From Nonlabens xylanidelens (GTDB lineage: Bacteria > Bacteroidota > Bacteroidia > Flavobacteriales > Flavobacteriaceae): a stretch of DNA of 53,123 nt. The DNA lies in the NCBI RefSeq assembly GCF_002934445.1, contig NZ_PTJE01000010.1, forward strand, positions 1 through 53,123, in the 5' to 3' direction. The notes under the pieces are model-generated. The model did no database searches, was not told the DNA's origin, and worked only from the letters and a program-made list of their open reading frames with translations. Numbering within the stretch: position 1 is the stretch's first letter; each line of letters begins with the position of its first letter. Both the position numbers and the translations under genes were made by a program. Below are positions 15,383 to 23,232 of this stretch, piece by piece.

Positions 15383-16054
15383 TTAAAACACTTCATATAA
15401 CCAGGTTACTATTACACCTTTACCTGGTTCTAATGTGGTGCGTATTAATAGAGTTTCTTTCTTTACCTTAAAATGAAATGGCGCAGCGGTTAATTGAATA
15501 CCGCTTTGCTGTTTAAGACGTATTCCTTGACCAGATATGATGTCTTTATTGGCTATAAAATCCTGTTCCGGTAAGTGTTCTGTTAGGATAACATACTTAT
15601 AGTCTTGTAATTTACTAACGATGGAAGAGACTTCGTCGTTAGACAGGTGTTGTAAAACCTGCCTGATAATAACGCAATTTGCTGCTGGTAATGGATCTAC
15701 CGCAATGTCTAGACAGTAAAAATCTAGATTATCCTGTTTAAAATTGGTTTTATTATATTCAATAAGATCTGCTACTATATCTACCGCTTCATATCTTTTT
15801 ACATAAGGAAGAAGTTGTTTTCCTATATTAAAATCGCCACAACCTAAATCGCATACCGTAATCGGTTCTTCAAATGATTTTAAAAAAGAACTTACCGCAT
15901 TAATGTATGGTGTCACAATCTCTAAATCATGAGAACCATCTCCAGAATAAAATGGAGAACTGTTATTACCCCATAAATTCTTGTCATACACCTGATTCAT
16001 AGCCATTCTAGTAGGCCATGGTGTTTTAATTCTTTTGGTCTTTTCTTCTTTCAT
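15383..16054 (-). CDS. Class I SAM-dependent methyltransferase
   Basis: 223 residues. Motif I is VCDLGCGDFNIGKQLL near residue 68; an acidic motif II follows in YEAVDIVADLI, and VIIRQVLQHLSNDEV forms the motif IV/V region. The N terminus PWPTRMAMNQVYDKNLWG is typical of a small group of bacterial methyltransferases of unknown target. Cytoplasmic. It faces the DUF779 gene tail to tail with 21 bp between. Substrate unknown. Confidence 0.82.
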   Translation of the reverse strand: MKEEKTKRIKTPWPTRMAMNQVYDKNLWGNNSSPFYSGDGSHDLEIVTPYINAVSSFLKSFEEPITVCDLGCGDFNIGKQLLPYVKRYEAVDIVADLIEYNKTNFKQDNLDFYCLDIAVDPLPAANCVIIRQVLQHLSNDEVSSIVSKLQDYKYVILTEHLPEQDFIANKDIISGQGIRLKQQSGIQLTAAPFHFKVKKETLLIRTTLEPGKGVIVTWLYEVF

Positions 16055-16104
16055 AATTTAAATCTACTAGCACTACTCTATCGATATATTTTTAAATTAA
16101 ATAT

Positions 16105-17028
16105 TTATCTCCAATTGATCTTCATGAAGTTTTTATTTTTGATGAAATCAGCAGGTATTTTTTCTAGTATTTCATCTCTCAGTGCTTCAATTAAAATGTC
16201 TTTAGAAAAAGAATGATGTGTCACCATACTTACTTCTCTTATAGGTTTAGGCTCTACAAATGGAATGCTACAACCAGCATCTTTAGGACTTATGGCCATT
16301 TCTGGTACTAAGGTATAACCACCATAATTATCAACCATTTTTTTTAAAGCCTCTATAGAACCACTTTGAAATTTTATGCTCTTATTATTATCTGTGTTAT
16401 TACATATGTTTAAAACTTGATTTCTAAAACAATGCCCATTTTCTAATAACCACACGTTTTTTATACTTTCAATTTCTCCTGCAGTTATGCTTGATTTATT
16501 TTTGAGTTTATCACTATTCTGTCCATAGAATACAAAAGGTTCATTATACATTTTAATTTCCCTAATAGACGGCTCGTTTAATGGAGTCACTAAAATCCCT
16601 AAATCTATTTCTTTCTTTTGCAATGCAGCGATAATATCATCTGATTGCATTTCTTTAATTTTAAGTACAGCATTAGGATATTTATCTGAAAAAGAACCTG
16701 AAATGAGTGGTATAAGGTATGGAGATATGGTAGGTATAATTCCCATTCTATATACACCATCTATATTATTAAGCTCTGTAGTAACCATGCTTTTGAGGTC
16801 ACTTACTTCTCGTAATATAATTTTGGATTTTTGAATAAACATGACACCTAATTCTGTAGGTTGAAATGGTGATTTTCTTTTATCAAAAATAGAAAAGCCT
16901 ATCTCGTCCTCTAATTTCTTAACCTGTATAGTAATAGTAGGTTGAGTAACAAAACATTTATCTGCAGCTGTTACAAAATGCCTGTAGGTATCAAGAGCCA
17001 CTACATATTCTAATTGTTGTAAAGTCAT
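16105..17028 (-). CDS. oxyR: LysR-family regulator, OxyR-like
   Basis: 307 residues. The N-terminal winged helix starts MTLQQLEYVVALDTYRHFV and includes CFVTQPTITIQVKKLEDEI, characteristic of OxyR. The effector domain holds Cys in ENGHCFRNQVLNIC, matching the two redox cysteines (about residues 199 and 208) with the typical 8-residue spacing of OxyR. OxyR is oxidised by hydrogen peroxide and activates catalase and peroxidase genes. The gene is divergent from the catalase at 17128, sharing a 99-bp control region with an inverted repeat. This is the expected arrangement. Confidence 0.88.
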   Translation of the reverse strand: MTLQQLEYVVALDTYRHFVTAADKCFVTQPTITIQVKKLEDEIGFSIFDKRKSPFQPTELGVMFIQKSKIILREVSDLKSMVTTELNNIDGVYRMGIIPTISPYLIPLISGSFSDKYPNAVLKIKEMQSDDIIAALQKKEIDLGILVTPLNEPSIREIKMYNEPFVFYGQNSDKLKNKSSITAGEIESIKNVWLLENGHCFRNQVLNICNNTDNNKSIKFQSGSIEALKKMVDNYGGYTLVPEMAISPKDAGCSIPFVEPKPIREVSMVTHHSFSKDILIEALRDEILEKIPADFIKNKNFMKINWR

Positions 17029-17060
17029 TTTATTAATTTAATCAATACAAATATAAAAAC

Positions 17061-17077
17061 TATTAATTTGATTAATA
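17061..17077. promoter_or_regulatory. Inverted repeat between oxyR and catalase
   Basis: TATTAATttgATTAATA is a perfect 7-3-7 inverted repeat, 33 bp from the oxyR start and 51 bp from the catalase start. A related block ATTAATTTAATCAAT lies at 17032-17046. This placement and symmetry suit a LysR-type operator. The region is AT-rich, so chance is not excluded. Confidence 0.4.
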
Positions 17078-17127
17078 AGTTAAACGCTCAGATATTTGCC
17101 ACCTCAATTAACAACGTTATAATAAAG

Positions 17128-18651
17128 ATGAAAAAACTAGTTACTTTAATCGCAATTTCCATAGGCTTGCTTGCAACTGCACAAAACAGCAACGAGAGCA
17201 CTATGACTACTAATAATGGTGCTCCTGTAGGAGATAATCAAAACTCAAAAACTGTAGGAGAATACGGTCCTGTTTTATTAGAAGATATACATCTAGTAGA
17301 AAAACTAGCTGCCTTTGATAGAGAGCGCATACCAGAAAGAGTAGTACACCCTAGAGGTGCAGGTGCATCAGGATACTTTGAAGCAACCAAAGATATGTCT
17401 GATTATACAAAAGCAGTATTATTTTCTAATGCTGGTAAAAAGACAGATCTAGCCGTACGTTTCTCTACGGTAATACATGGTAAAGGATCTCCAGAAACGG
17501 CTAGAGACCCACGTGGATTTGCTGTAAAATTTTATACAGAACAAGGTAATTATGATATCGTAGGGAATAATCTACCTATATTCTTTATCAGAGATGCCAT
17601 TAAATTCCCAGACATGGTGCATTCTTTAAAACCATCTCCAGTTACAAATAAGCAAGATCCTAATAGAATCTTTGACTTCTTTTCAAATGTTCCAGAAGCG
17701 ACACACATGTTTACAAGACTTTATACCGATTTAGGGATTCCTAAAGGTTACCAGTTTATGAATGGTAGTAGTGTACACGGTTATAAGTGGATTAATAAAG
17801 CAGGAAAAGTAACTTATGTAAAATATTCATGGGTTTCTAAACAAGGAGAAAAAAATCTAACCGTAGAAGAAGCATCTGTACAACAAGGTAAAGACTGGCA
17901 ACATGCCACAGTAAGTTTACGTAAAGATATAGCAGACGGTAATTTCCCTCAATGGGATTTATATGTTCAAATGATAGAGCCTAAAGATCTTCATTCCTTT
18001 GATTTCTGGCCACTAGATGCGACAAAAGACTGGCCCGCAGATAAAATTGAAAAAATCAAAATTGGGACAATGACTTTAAACCAGAATCCGATTAACTATT
18101 TTGAGCAAGTGGAGAGTATCGCATTTTCGCCTGGAGCGTTAATACCAGGAGTAGAACCATCTGAAGATAAGTTATTACAAGGTAGATTATTCTCTTACTT
18201 TGATACACAAAGACATAGATTAGGTCCTAATTTCCAACAATTAACGATTAACAAACCTCTAGAAGAACCTAACAATTACAACTCTGACAGTTGGGGTAGT
18301 TATGGTAATAAAAGGTTTAAGAATCCTGATGTGAACTACCAGCCTAGTACAAGGGTAGATTTAAAAGAAGATACTCAATACAAGCAATCTGAAACAACGC
18401 TGTCTGATGTGACTATTACACAAAAGAAAATTACAAAGACCAATGATTTTGCACAAGCTGGTGATTTTTATAGATCTCTTTCAAAAGGAGAACAAGATAA
18501 TTTAATCAAAAACTTAGCTAGTGATTTAGGTCAGGTAACTGATAGAGCTATTAAAATGAAGATGATTACCTTTTTCTATAAAGCAGACAGGAATTACGGT
18601 ATGAGAGTCGCTGAGGCTCTAGGTTTCTCAGCAAAAGATTTTAGAAATTAA
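17128..18651 (+). CDS. katA: Monofunctional haem catalase, exported
   Basis: 507 residues from ATG 17128; an upstream in-frame ATG at 17068 would overlap the control region and precede the signal peptide. Residues 1-19 are a Sec signal (ending LATAQ), so the enzyme is probably periplasmic. The catalytic His is in RVVHPRGAGASGYF, the Asn in VGNNLPIFFIRD, and the haem-ligand Tyr in RLFSYFDTQRHRLG. It converts hydrogen peroxide to water and oxygen. It is of the small-subunit type. It is divergent from oxyR and followed by an ankyrin gene, as in the katB-ankB pair of Pseudomonas. Confidence 0.95.
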   Translation: MKKLVTLIAISIGLLATAQNSNESTMTTNNGAPVGDNQNSKTVGEYGPVLLEDIHLVEKLAAFDRERIPERVVHPRGAGASGYFEATKDMSDYTKAVLFSNAGKKTDLAVRFSTVIHGKGSPETARDPRGFAVKFYTEQGNYDIVGNNLPIFFIRDAIKFPDMVHSLKPSPVTNKQDPNRIFDFFSNVPEATHMFTRLYTDLGIPKGYQFMNGSSVHGYKWINKAGKVTYVKYSWVSKQGEKNLTVEEASVQQGKDWQHATVSLRKDIADGNFPQWDLYVQMIEPKDLHSFDFWPLDATKDWPADKIEKIKIGTMTLNQNPINYFEQVESIAFSPGALIPGVEPSEDKLLQGRLFSYFDTQRHRLGPNFQQLTINKPLEEPNNYNSDSWGSYGNKRFKNPDVNYQPSTRVDLKEDTQYKQSETTLSDVTITQKKITKTNDFAQAGDFYRSLSKGEQDNLIKNLASDLGQVTDRAIKMKMITFFYKADRNYGMRVAEALGFSAKDFRN

Positions 18652-18664
18652 AAATAAATTTTAA

Positions 18665-18695
18665 AAAGAGGATGCATTAAAACGTCCTCTTTTTT
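18665..18695 (+). terminator. Terminator between catalase and ankyrin genes
   Basis: AAGAGGAtgcattaaaacgTCCTCTT followed by a T run. It may uncouple the ankyrin gene in part from the catalase gene. Confidence 0.65.
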
Positions 18696-18707
18696 ATCTC
18701 AATTATT

Positions 18708-19220
18708 ATGAAACATATCATTACATTAATCTTATTAATTATGACTGCAACCCTAAACGCACAGTCCATTTTTGAGTACTCAAGAAATGGAGATATAAAA
18801 AATCTAGAAGCACTTTATCAGGTAAGTAACGATACCATTAATAGTGTGGACAGTAAAGGTTTTACACCTTTAATACTTTCTGCATATAATAATCAAACAG
18901 AAACTGTTTCTTTTCTTGTAAACAAAAAAGCAAATCTTAATGCAAAAGACCTATCTGGTAATACAGCATTAATGGGAGTTTGTTTTAAAGGAAGTTTTGA
19001 AATCGCAAAACTACTTATCGACAATGGTGCGGATGTTAATCAGCAAAATTTCAACGATGCAACAGCATTGATATATGCCAGCACCTTTGGACATACAGAG
19101 ATCGTAAAATATTTACTAGCTCATAATGCAGATAAGACCATTCTAGATAATAGAGGGAACACGGCTCTTAAACATGCTCAAATGCAAGGCAACACCGAGA
19201 TAGTAGAACTATTAAAATAA
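18708..19220 (+). CDS. Periplasmic ankyrin-repeat protein
   Basis: 170 residues. The signal peptide ends near LNAQS. Four ankyrin repeats follow from about residue 30: GFTPLILSAYNNQTETVSFL, GNTALMGVCFKGSFEIAKLL, DATALIYASTFGHTEIVKYL, GNTALKHAQMQGNTEIVELL. In Pseudomonas aeruginosa the ankyrin protein AnkB, encoded next to katB, supports catalase activity in the periplasm; the position here suggests the same role. The repeats are plain in the sequence; the role is inferred from gene order. Confidence 0.88.
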   Translation: MKHIITLILLIMTATLNAQSIFEYSRNGDIKNLEALYQVSNDTINSVDSKGFTPLILSAYNNQTETVSFLVNKKANLNAKDLSGNTALMGVCFKGSFEIAKLLIDNGADVNQQNFNDATALIYASTFGHTEIVKYLLAHNADKTILDNRGNTALKHAQMQGNTEIVELLK

Positions 19221-19265
19221 AATTACTTAGTTAAGTTAGTTATGTTTTTTCACAATTAAGTAAAG

Positions 19266-19291
19266 AAAAGCTCTAGATATCTAGAGCTTTT
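19266..19291. terminator. Perfectly palindromic terminator
   Basis: AAAAGCTCTAGAT followed by ATCTAGAGCTTTT, a 26-bp perfect palindrome with a T run, after the ankyrin gene. Confidence 0.75.
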
Positions 19292-19582
19292 TGCATTTAT
19301 AGCTATGAACTACGTCTTTGTCTTTTACGCCTTTTCACACGCCATGGGGCGTTTAATATTAGGCATTTCTAATTACGATATTAACTCCTTATCAAATTTG
19401 TAAAACCACCATCATATGAATTCATAATAACTCTATCACTTATTAGCATTATGGTAATCTATAGGTCTTTTTTATTGCGTTAACTTTGCTGTTTCTAATA
19501 ATAATCACATCCTTATATTTTAAAATGAAGCTTGAAGTTTCTAAAAATATAAAACGATGTCGCATCATAATTAACGACTCAC
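19292..19582. other. Intergenic stretch before the deaminase gene
   Basis: No gene seen. TAACTTTG at 19481-19488 fits the Bacteroidetes -7 consensus TAnnTTTG and could serve the deaminase gene 95 bp further on, but no -33 box is obvious at the right distance. Confidence 0.35.
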
Positions 19583-20605
19583 ATGGAATCAACTGACTTA
19601 ATGAACATCATTCAAGGAATTCCCAAGGCAGAACTTCATTTACATATAGAAGGTAGTTTTGAACCTGAATTGATGTTTCAAATAGCCGAAAGAAATAATA
19701 TCACTCTAGATTATGAATCTATAGACGCTTTAAAAAAAGCCTATAAATTTAATAACCTGCAGGAATTTCTAGACATCTACTACACAGGTGCTCAAGTACT
19801 TTTAAAGGAAGAAGATTTTTATGACCTTACTTGGGCTTATTTAACTAAAGTACACAGTCAGAATGTGGTACATGTAGAGGTATTCTTTGATCCACAAACG
19901 CATACAGAAAGAGGTGTTGATTTTAAAGTAGCTATTACTGGTATTTATAAAGCTCTAGAAAAAGCTAAGGAAGAATTACATATATCTTATCGATTAATCA
20001 TGTCCTATTTAAGGCACATGACAGAAGAAGAAGCATTTAAAACTCTTGAAGAATCTTTACCATTTAAAGACTGGATTCATGGTGTAGGCCTGGACTCTTC
20101 TGAGGTAGGTAATCCTCCTAGTAAATTTAAAGAGGTCTTTAAGGCGTCTGCAGCACAAGGCTATAAACTTGTTGCTCATGCAGGAGAAGAAGGCCCGGCA
20201 GACTATATCTGGGAAGCTCTAGATATTCTTAATGTGGTAAGAATAGACCACGGTAATAGATGTTTAAGTGATGACGCACTGGTAGACAGATTATTAAAAG
20301 AGAACATGGCTCTTACCTTGTGTCCTTTAAGTAATCTAGAGCTTAAAGTGATAGATAAACTAGAGGATCATCCGGTTGCAAAAATGCTGGATAAAGGTAT
20401 TCTAGCCACCATACATTCTGACGACCCTGCTTACTTTGGCGGTTATATGAATGAGAATTATTATGAAACTGCCAAGGCTTTAAACTTAACTAAGGATCAA
20501 TTACAACAACTGGCTATCAATGCCTTTGAGGCAAGCTGGTTAAGTGATAGCCATAAGAAAAAGCACATTACTGATGTGAAAAATTATTTCCTTTCATTAA
20601 ATTAA
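19583..20605 (+). CDS. Adenine/adenosine deaminase
   Basis: 340 residues. Metal-binding HLHIEGS is at residues 18-24, then the LVAHAGEEGP block with the third His and the catalytic Glu, RIDHGNRCL, and SDDPAYFGGYMNENY with the last metal ligand Asp. The SDDPAYFGGY form is the one I associate with the adenine deaminase branch (fungal Aah1 and related bacterial enzymes); adenosine deaminases tend to have a different sequence there. It hydrolyses an exocyclic purine amine in purine salvage. The ATG at 19583 is chosen; Met7 is an alternative. Choice between adenine and adenosine is uncertain. Confidence 0.88.
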   Translation: MESTDLMNIIQGIPKAELHLHIEGSFEPELMFQIAERNNITLDYESIDALKKAYKFNNLQEFLDIYYTGAQVLLKEEDFYDLTWAYLTKVHSQNVVHVEVFFDPQTHTERGVDFKVAITGIYKALEKAKEELHISYRLIMSYLRHMTEEEAFKTLEESLPFKDWIHGVGLDSSEVGNPPSKFKEVFKASAAQGYKLVAHAGEEGPADYIWEALDILNVVRIDHGNRCLSDDALVDRLLKENMALTLCPLSNLELKVIDKLEDHPVAKMLDKGILATIHSDDPAYFGGYMNENYYETAKALNLTKDQLQQLAINAFEASWLSDSHKKKHITDVKNYFLSLN

Positions 20606-20666
20606 TATAGATCGATTACCCTACACTTATCGGTGCTCTACTCTATCTTTAGAAGGTGGATATCAT

Positions 20667-20698
20667 AAAAAAGGCTCACATGAATGTGAGCCTTTTTT
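20667..20698. terminator. Bidirectional terminator
   Basis: AAAAAGGCTCACA tgaa TGTGAGCCTTTTTTT, between the convergent deaminase and lipoprotein genes. A-run and T-run on both sides allow it to work in both directions. Confidence 0.8.
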
Positions 20699-20721
20699 TA
20701 TTTAAAATAGATAGTGAAATG

Positions 20722-21465
20722 TTATTTATTGGCTTTGAAACTAGCTCTTTCTAGTTCTATTTTACTCAACAACTCCAATTGATCTTTCTCAAAAAGATCG
20801 TCCATATTAAATAGTTCAGGATCTATTTTTGTCGATTTATAATTATTGTAATCCTGTATAATTACACCGTTTTTGTTTCTACGGTTTACGCTTTCGCGAA
20901 AGCGATAACCACATTCTTCTTCACAGTAAGAATATGCTAGATAATCGATAAGGTGGTCTTGCTGGTTGATCCAGTAAACAAAAACGTCTTCATGATCTTC
21001 TCCACCACCTTCTTCATTAAAAGTTACTTCTATTTCATGATATGCCTTTCCTTTAATGCTGTCTTGTCCTATATATTTTAGGTTAATAGCATCGCCATCT
21101 AGACTATAAGGAAGCTGGGCAAAATATATAACAGAGTTAAGACTCGCACTGTATCGCTGGGATAAAGAGTCTGGTAAATTAATCTTTGCATCATTGCTAT
21201 AACGGTAAAAACCACTGTTGTTAAGTCTATCTAGAATAGCGTCCTCACCTATCGTTAGATGACGTTCATAATTATAATTACCGCCTTCTCTTTTTACAGA
21301 ATAATCTATACCTCTAAATGTAAAATCTAGCTTCCCTTGTACTGCAAGGTCCGTCCCATGAGCTTTCATGGTTTCCATCATTATCGATCGAGGGTCTGGT
21401 GTATTAGAATCGCAAGAAATAAGAATCGCTGCGCTGCAAATAAATAGTAAAAAAATCTTTCTCAT
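20722..21465 (-). CDS. Lipoprotein, possibly DUF6503-like
   Basis: 247 residues from ATG 21465; the open frame runs further to 21678, but that part overlaps smpB and precedes the signal. The lipobox ILISC gives an acylated Cys near residue 18. The rest is a beta-rich domain (GKLDFTFRGIDYSVKR, YFAQLPYSLDGDAINLKYIG, GKAYHEIEVTF, VFVYWINQQDHLIDYLAYSY), as in LolA-like and DUF6503-like Bacteroidetes proteins that fold a sheet around lipid. The palindrome at 20889 encodes RFRES within it. The family assignment is tentative. Confidence 0.72.
   Translation of the reverse strand: MRKIFLLFICSAAILISCDSNTPDPRSIMMETMKAHGTDLAVQGKLDFTFRGIDYSVKREGGNYNYERHLTIGEDAILDRLNNSGFYRYSNDAKINLPDSLSQRYSASLNSVIYFAQLPYSLDGDAINLKYIGQDSIKGKAYHEIEVTFNEEGGGEDHEDVFVYWINQQDHLIDYLAYSYCEEECGYRFRESVNRRNKNGVIIQDYNNYKSTKIDPELFNMDDLFEKDQLELLSKIELERASFKANK
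20889..20904. repeat. 16-bp palindrome, copy 3 (in a coding region)
   Basis: Perfect CGCTTTCGCGAAAGCG in the lipoprotein gene, read as RFRES. Confidence 0.95.
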
Positions 21466-21502
21466 TTCACAAAGATATAAGAGAATCCCTAAAGGATTAA
21501 GG

Positions 21503-21510
21503 TATATTTG
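21503..21510 (+). promoter_or_regulatory. -7 box for smpB
   Basis: TATATTTG matches TAnnTTTG exactly, 10 bp before the smpB ATG, which would give a very short leader. Confidence 0.45.
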
Positions 21511-21520
21511 TCCTTTAATT

Positions 21521-21985
21521 ATGGATTTTAAGAACAAAATAGAAATCAAGAATCGTAAAGCGCGATTTGAATACGAGATTCTTGATAAATACACCGCTGG
21601 TATTGTACTAGCAGGAACTGAGATAAAAGCTATACGATTAGGTAAAGCAAGTATCGCCGAGGGTTTTTGCGAGTTCAAGAATAATGAATTGTTTATTATT
21701 AATATGACAGTTCAAGAATACTCTCATGCTACTTATTTTAATCATGCACCTAAACAAGAACGTAAATTACTTCTTAACCGTAAAGAATTAAAAAAACTAG
21801 AAAAAGGGGTTGCTAACTCTGGTAACACTATTGTACCGCTGCGCTTATTTGTTAATCAAAAAGGTCTAGCCAAAATAGATATCGCCCTAGCTAAAGGTAA
21901 AAAATTACACGACAAAAGAGAAACTCTTAAGGATCGAGATAATAAAAAACGCCTGGATCAGATTAAAAAAGAATTTAGAACATAA
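21521..21985 (+). CDS. smpB: SsrA-binding protein SmpB
   Basis: 154 residues, the family length. Motifs: RKARFEYEILDKYTAGIVLAGTEIKAIR, GKASIAEGFC, NHAPKQERKLLLNRKE, then the basic tail ALAKGKKLHDKRETLKDRD. It binds tmRNA and takes it to stalled ribosomes. The start at 21521 follows directly on a -7 box; an open frame extending upstream to 21368 overlaps the divergent lipoprotein gene and is not used. The tmRNA gene itself is not in this window. Confidence 0.97.
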   Translation: MDFKNKIEIKNRKARFEYEILDKYTAGIVLAGTEIKAIRLGKASIAEGFCEFKNNELFIINMTVQEYSHATYFNHAPKQERKLLLNRKELKKLEKGVANSGNTIVPLRLFVNQKGLAKIDIALAKGKKLHDKRETLKDRDNKKRLDQIKKEFRT

Positions 21986-22032
21986 TGGTTCTATTTATTA
22001 TTTAATATTTTTTTTAAGCAACTGTCTCTGTA

Positions 22033-22228
22033 TCAAACCCTTTTGACTTCCAACTGCGTTGCATAATCTGTTTTCTCTTCGGCTGAAGGGAAAGGCCGGA
22101 CTGAGATTGGATTGCTACATTCTGATTATTTAAAATTTGTTGCGATAAAAGCTTTCCCTAGCCCTAAAGGGTAGGTTTCTATTTCTTTATTCTAAAAAAT
22201 ACAACTTTATTTTCCGCATCCTTTAGGG
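22033..22228. repeat. Dispersed repeat, copy A
   Basis: Shares long blocks with 22795-23048: AACTGCGTTGCATAA, CTTCGGCTGAAGGGAAAGG, then CTTTCCCTAGCCCTAAAGGG, TTTCTATTTCTTTATTCTAA, ACAACTTTATTTTCCGCA and CCTTTAGGGTTG. It holds small hairpins (CTTCggctGAAG; CCCTAaaGGG). Non-coding. Confidence 0.8.
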
Positions 22229-22315
22229 TTGAGGAGCGTTAAATTCATGAATTAAATAAGAAGTCTGCAGGGATGGTAAAATAAAAACCGTGAACATTTC
22301 ATGATAACTAAAAGT

Positions 22316-22323
22316 TATTTTTG
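22316..22323 (+). promoter_or_regulatory. -7 box for the DoxX gene
   Basis: TATTTTTG fits TAnnTTTG, 20 bp before the ATG at 22344. Confidence 0.4.
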
Positions 22324-22343
22324 TTTTTAATAAAACTACTTTT

Positions 22344-22757
22344 ATGAAATCCTATATTCTACTCTTTACTCGTTTGTTATTAGGTATTATTTTATTCTGG
22401 CAAGGATTAGGTAAAATAGCTACTTGGGGAATTGATAATGTGTATAAAAATGGTTTTGCTAGTTTTGAAGATAGTTTCTTACCCAACTTTGTGTTGAAAT
22501 TTACAGTTTACTTTACTTCTTATGGAGAATTTCTCACAGGAATTCTACTCGTATTAGGCTTTTTCAGAAAGTTATCTTATGGTGTTGTGGCACTTATTCT
22601 TTTAATTGTCTCTTTCGGTCATGGTATGCAATCTCCTATATGGGATTTACAAAATGTTTTTATACGAGCGGTATTACTAGTTTTTATAGCATGGTTTTAT
22701 AAAGACGACTCTTTAAACATAGATAGGTTTCTATTCAAAAATAAAGAGGTCGTTTAA
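22344..22757 (+). CDS. DoxX-family inner-membrane protein
   Basis: 137 residues with four hydrophobic segments: residues 4-22, 48-68, 76-92 and 104-120. The first carries LLLGIILFWQGLGKIATWG, the DoxX family signature; GEFLTGILLVLGFFRK is in the second to third. Members are small quinone- or redox-linked membrane proteins with poorly known roles. The gene is a single unit enclosed by two copies of a non-coding repeat. Confidence 0.82.
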   Translation: MKSYILLFTRLLLGIILFWQGLGKIATWGIDNVYKNGFASFEDSFLPNFVLKFTVYFTSYGEFLTGILLVLGFFRKLSYGVVALILLIVSFGHGMQSPIWDLQNVFIRAVLLVFIAWFYKDDSLNIDRFLFKNKEVV

Positions 22758-22794
22758 ATCAAAATTTCTTAATTAAAAAAACACCGCGTCAAAC

Positions 22795-23048
22795 CTTTTT
22801 GGTTTGCAACTGCGTTGCATAACTTGTTTTCCCTTCGGCTGAAGGGAAAGGTTGGACTAAGATTAGATTACAATCTTATGGTTTGATTACTAGCAATTAT
22901 AAAGAACTTGCTGTGGTATAAAGCTTTCCCTTTTTCTAAAAGTAATTTTTACCGAAACCTTTCCCTAGCCCTAAAGGGTAGGTTTCTATTTCTTTATTCT
23001 AAAAAAAAATACAACTTTATTTTCCGCACCCTTTAGGGTTGGGGAACG
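22795..23048. repeat. Dispersed repeat, copy B
   Basis: Second copy of the repeat at 22033, with an extra ~50-bp segment (AAGCTTTCCCTTTTTCTAAA) in the middle. Same orientation, so the two form direct repeats around the DoxX gene. Non-coding. Confidence 0.8.
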
Positions 23049-23232
23049 GAAAATTATCAAATTTAACAAGGGGTTTGCAGTGATGTAATTGACTTTTTTT
23101 TCAACCTATTTGTAAACTTTTTCAAATTTTAGGCAACTATTTTAAAATTTCTTCGTCTTAACATTAGATAATGGTCATTAACACAATAACTTTATAGTCC
23201 GTTGTTTATTTGCAATCAAACAAACCATCAAG

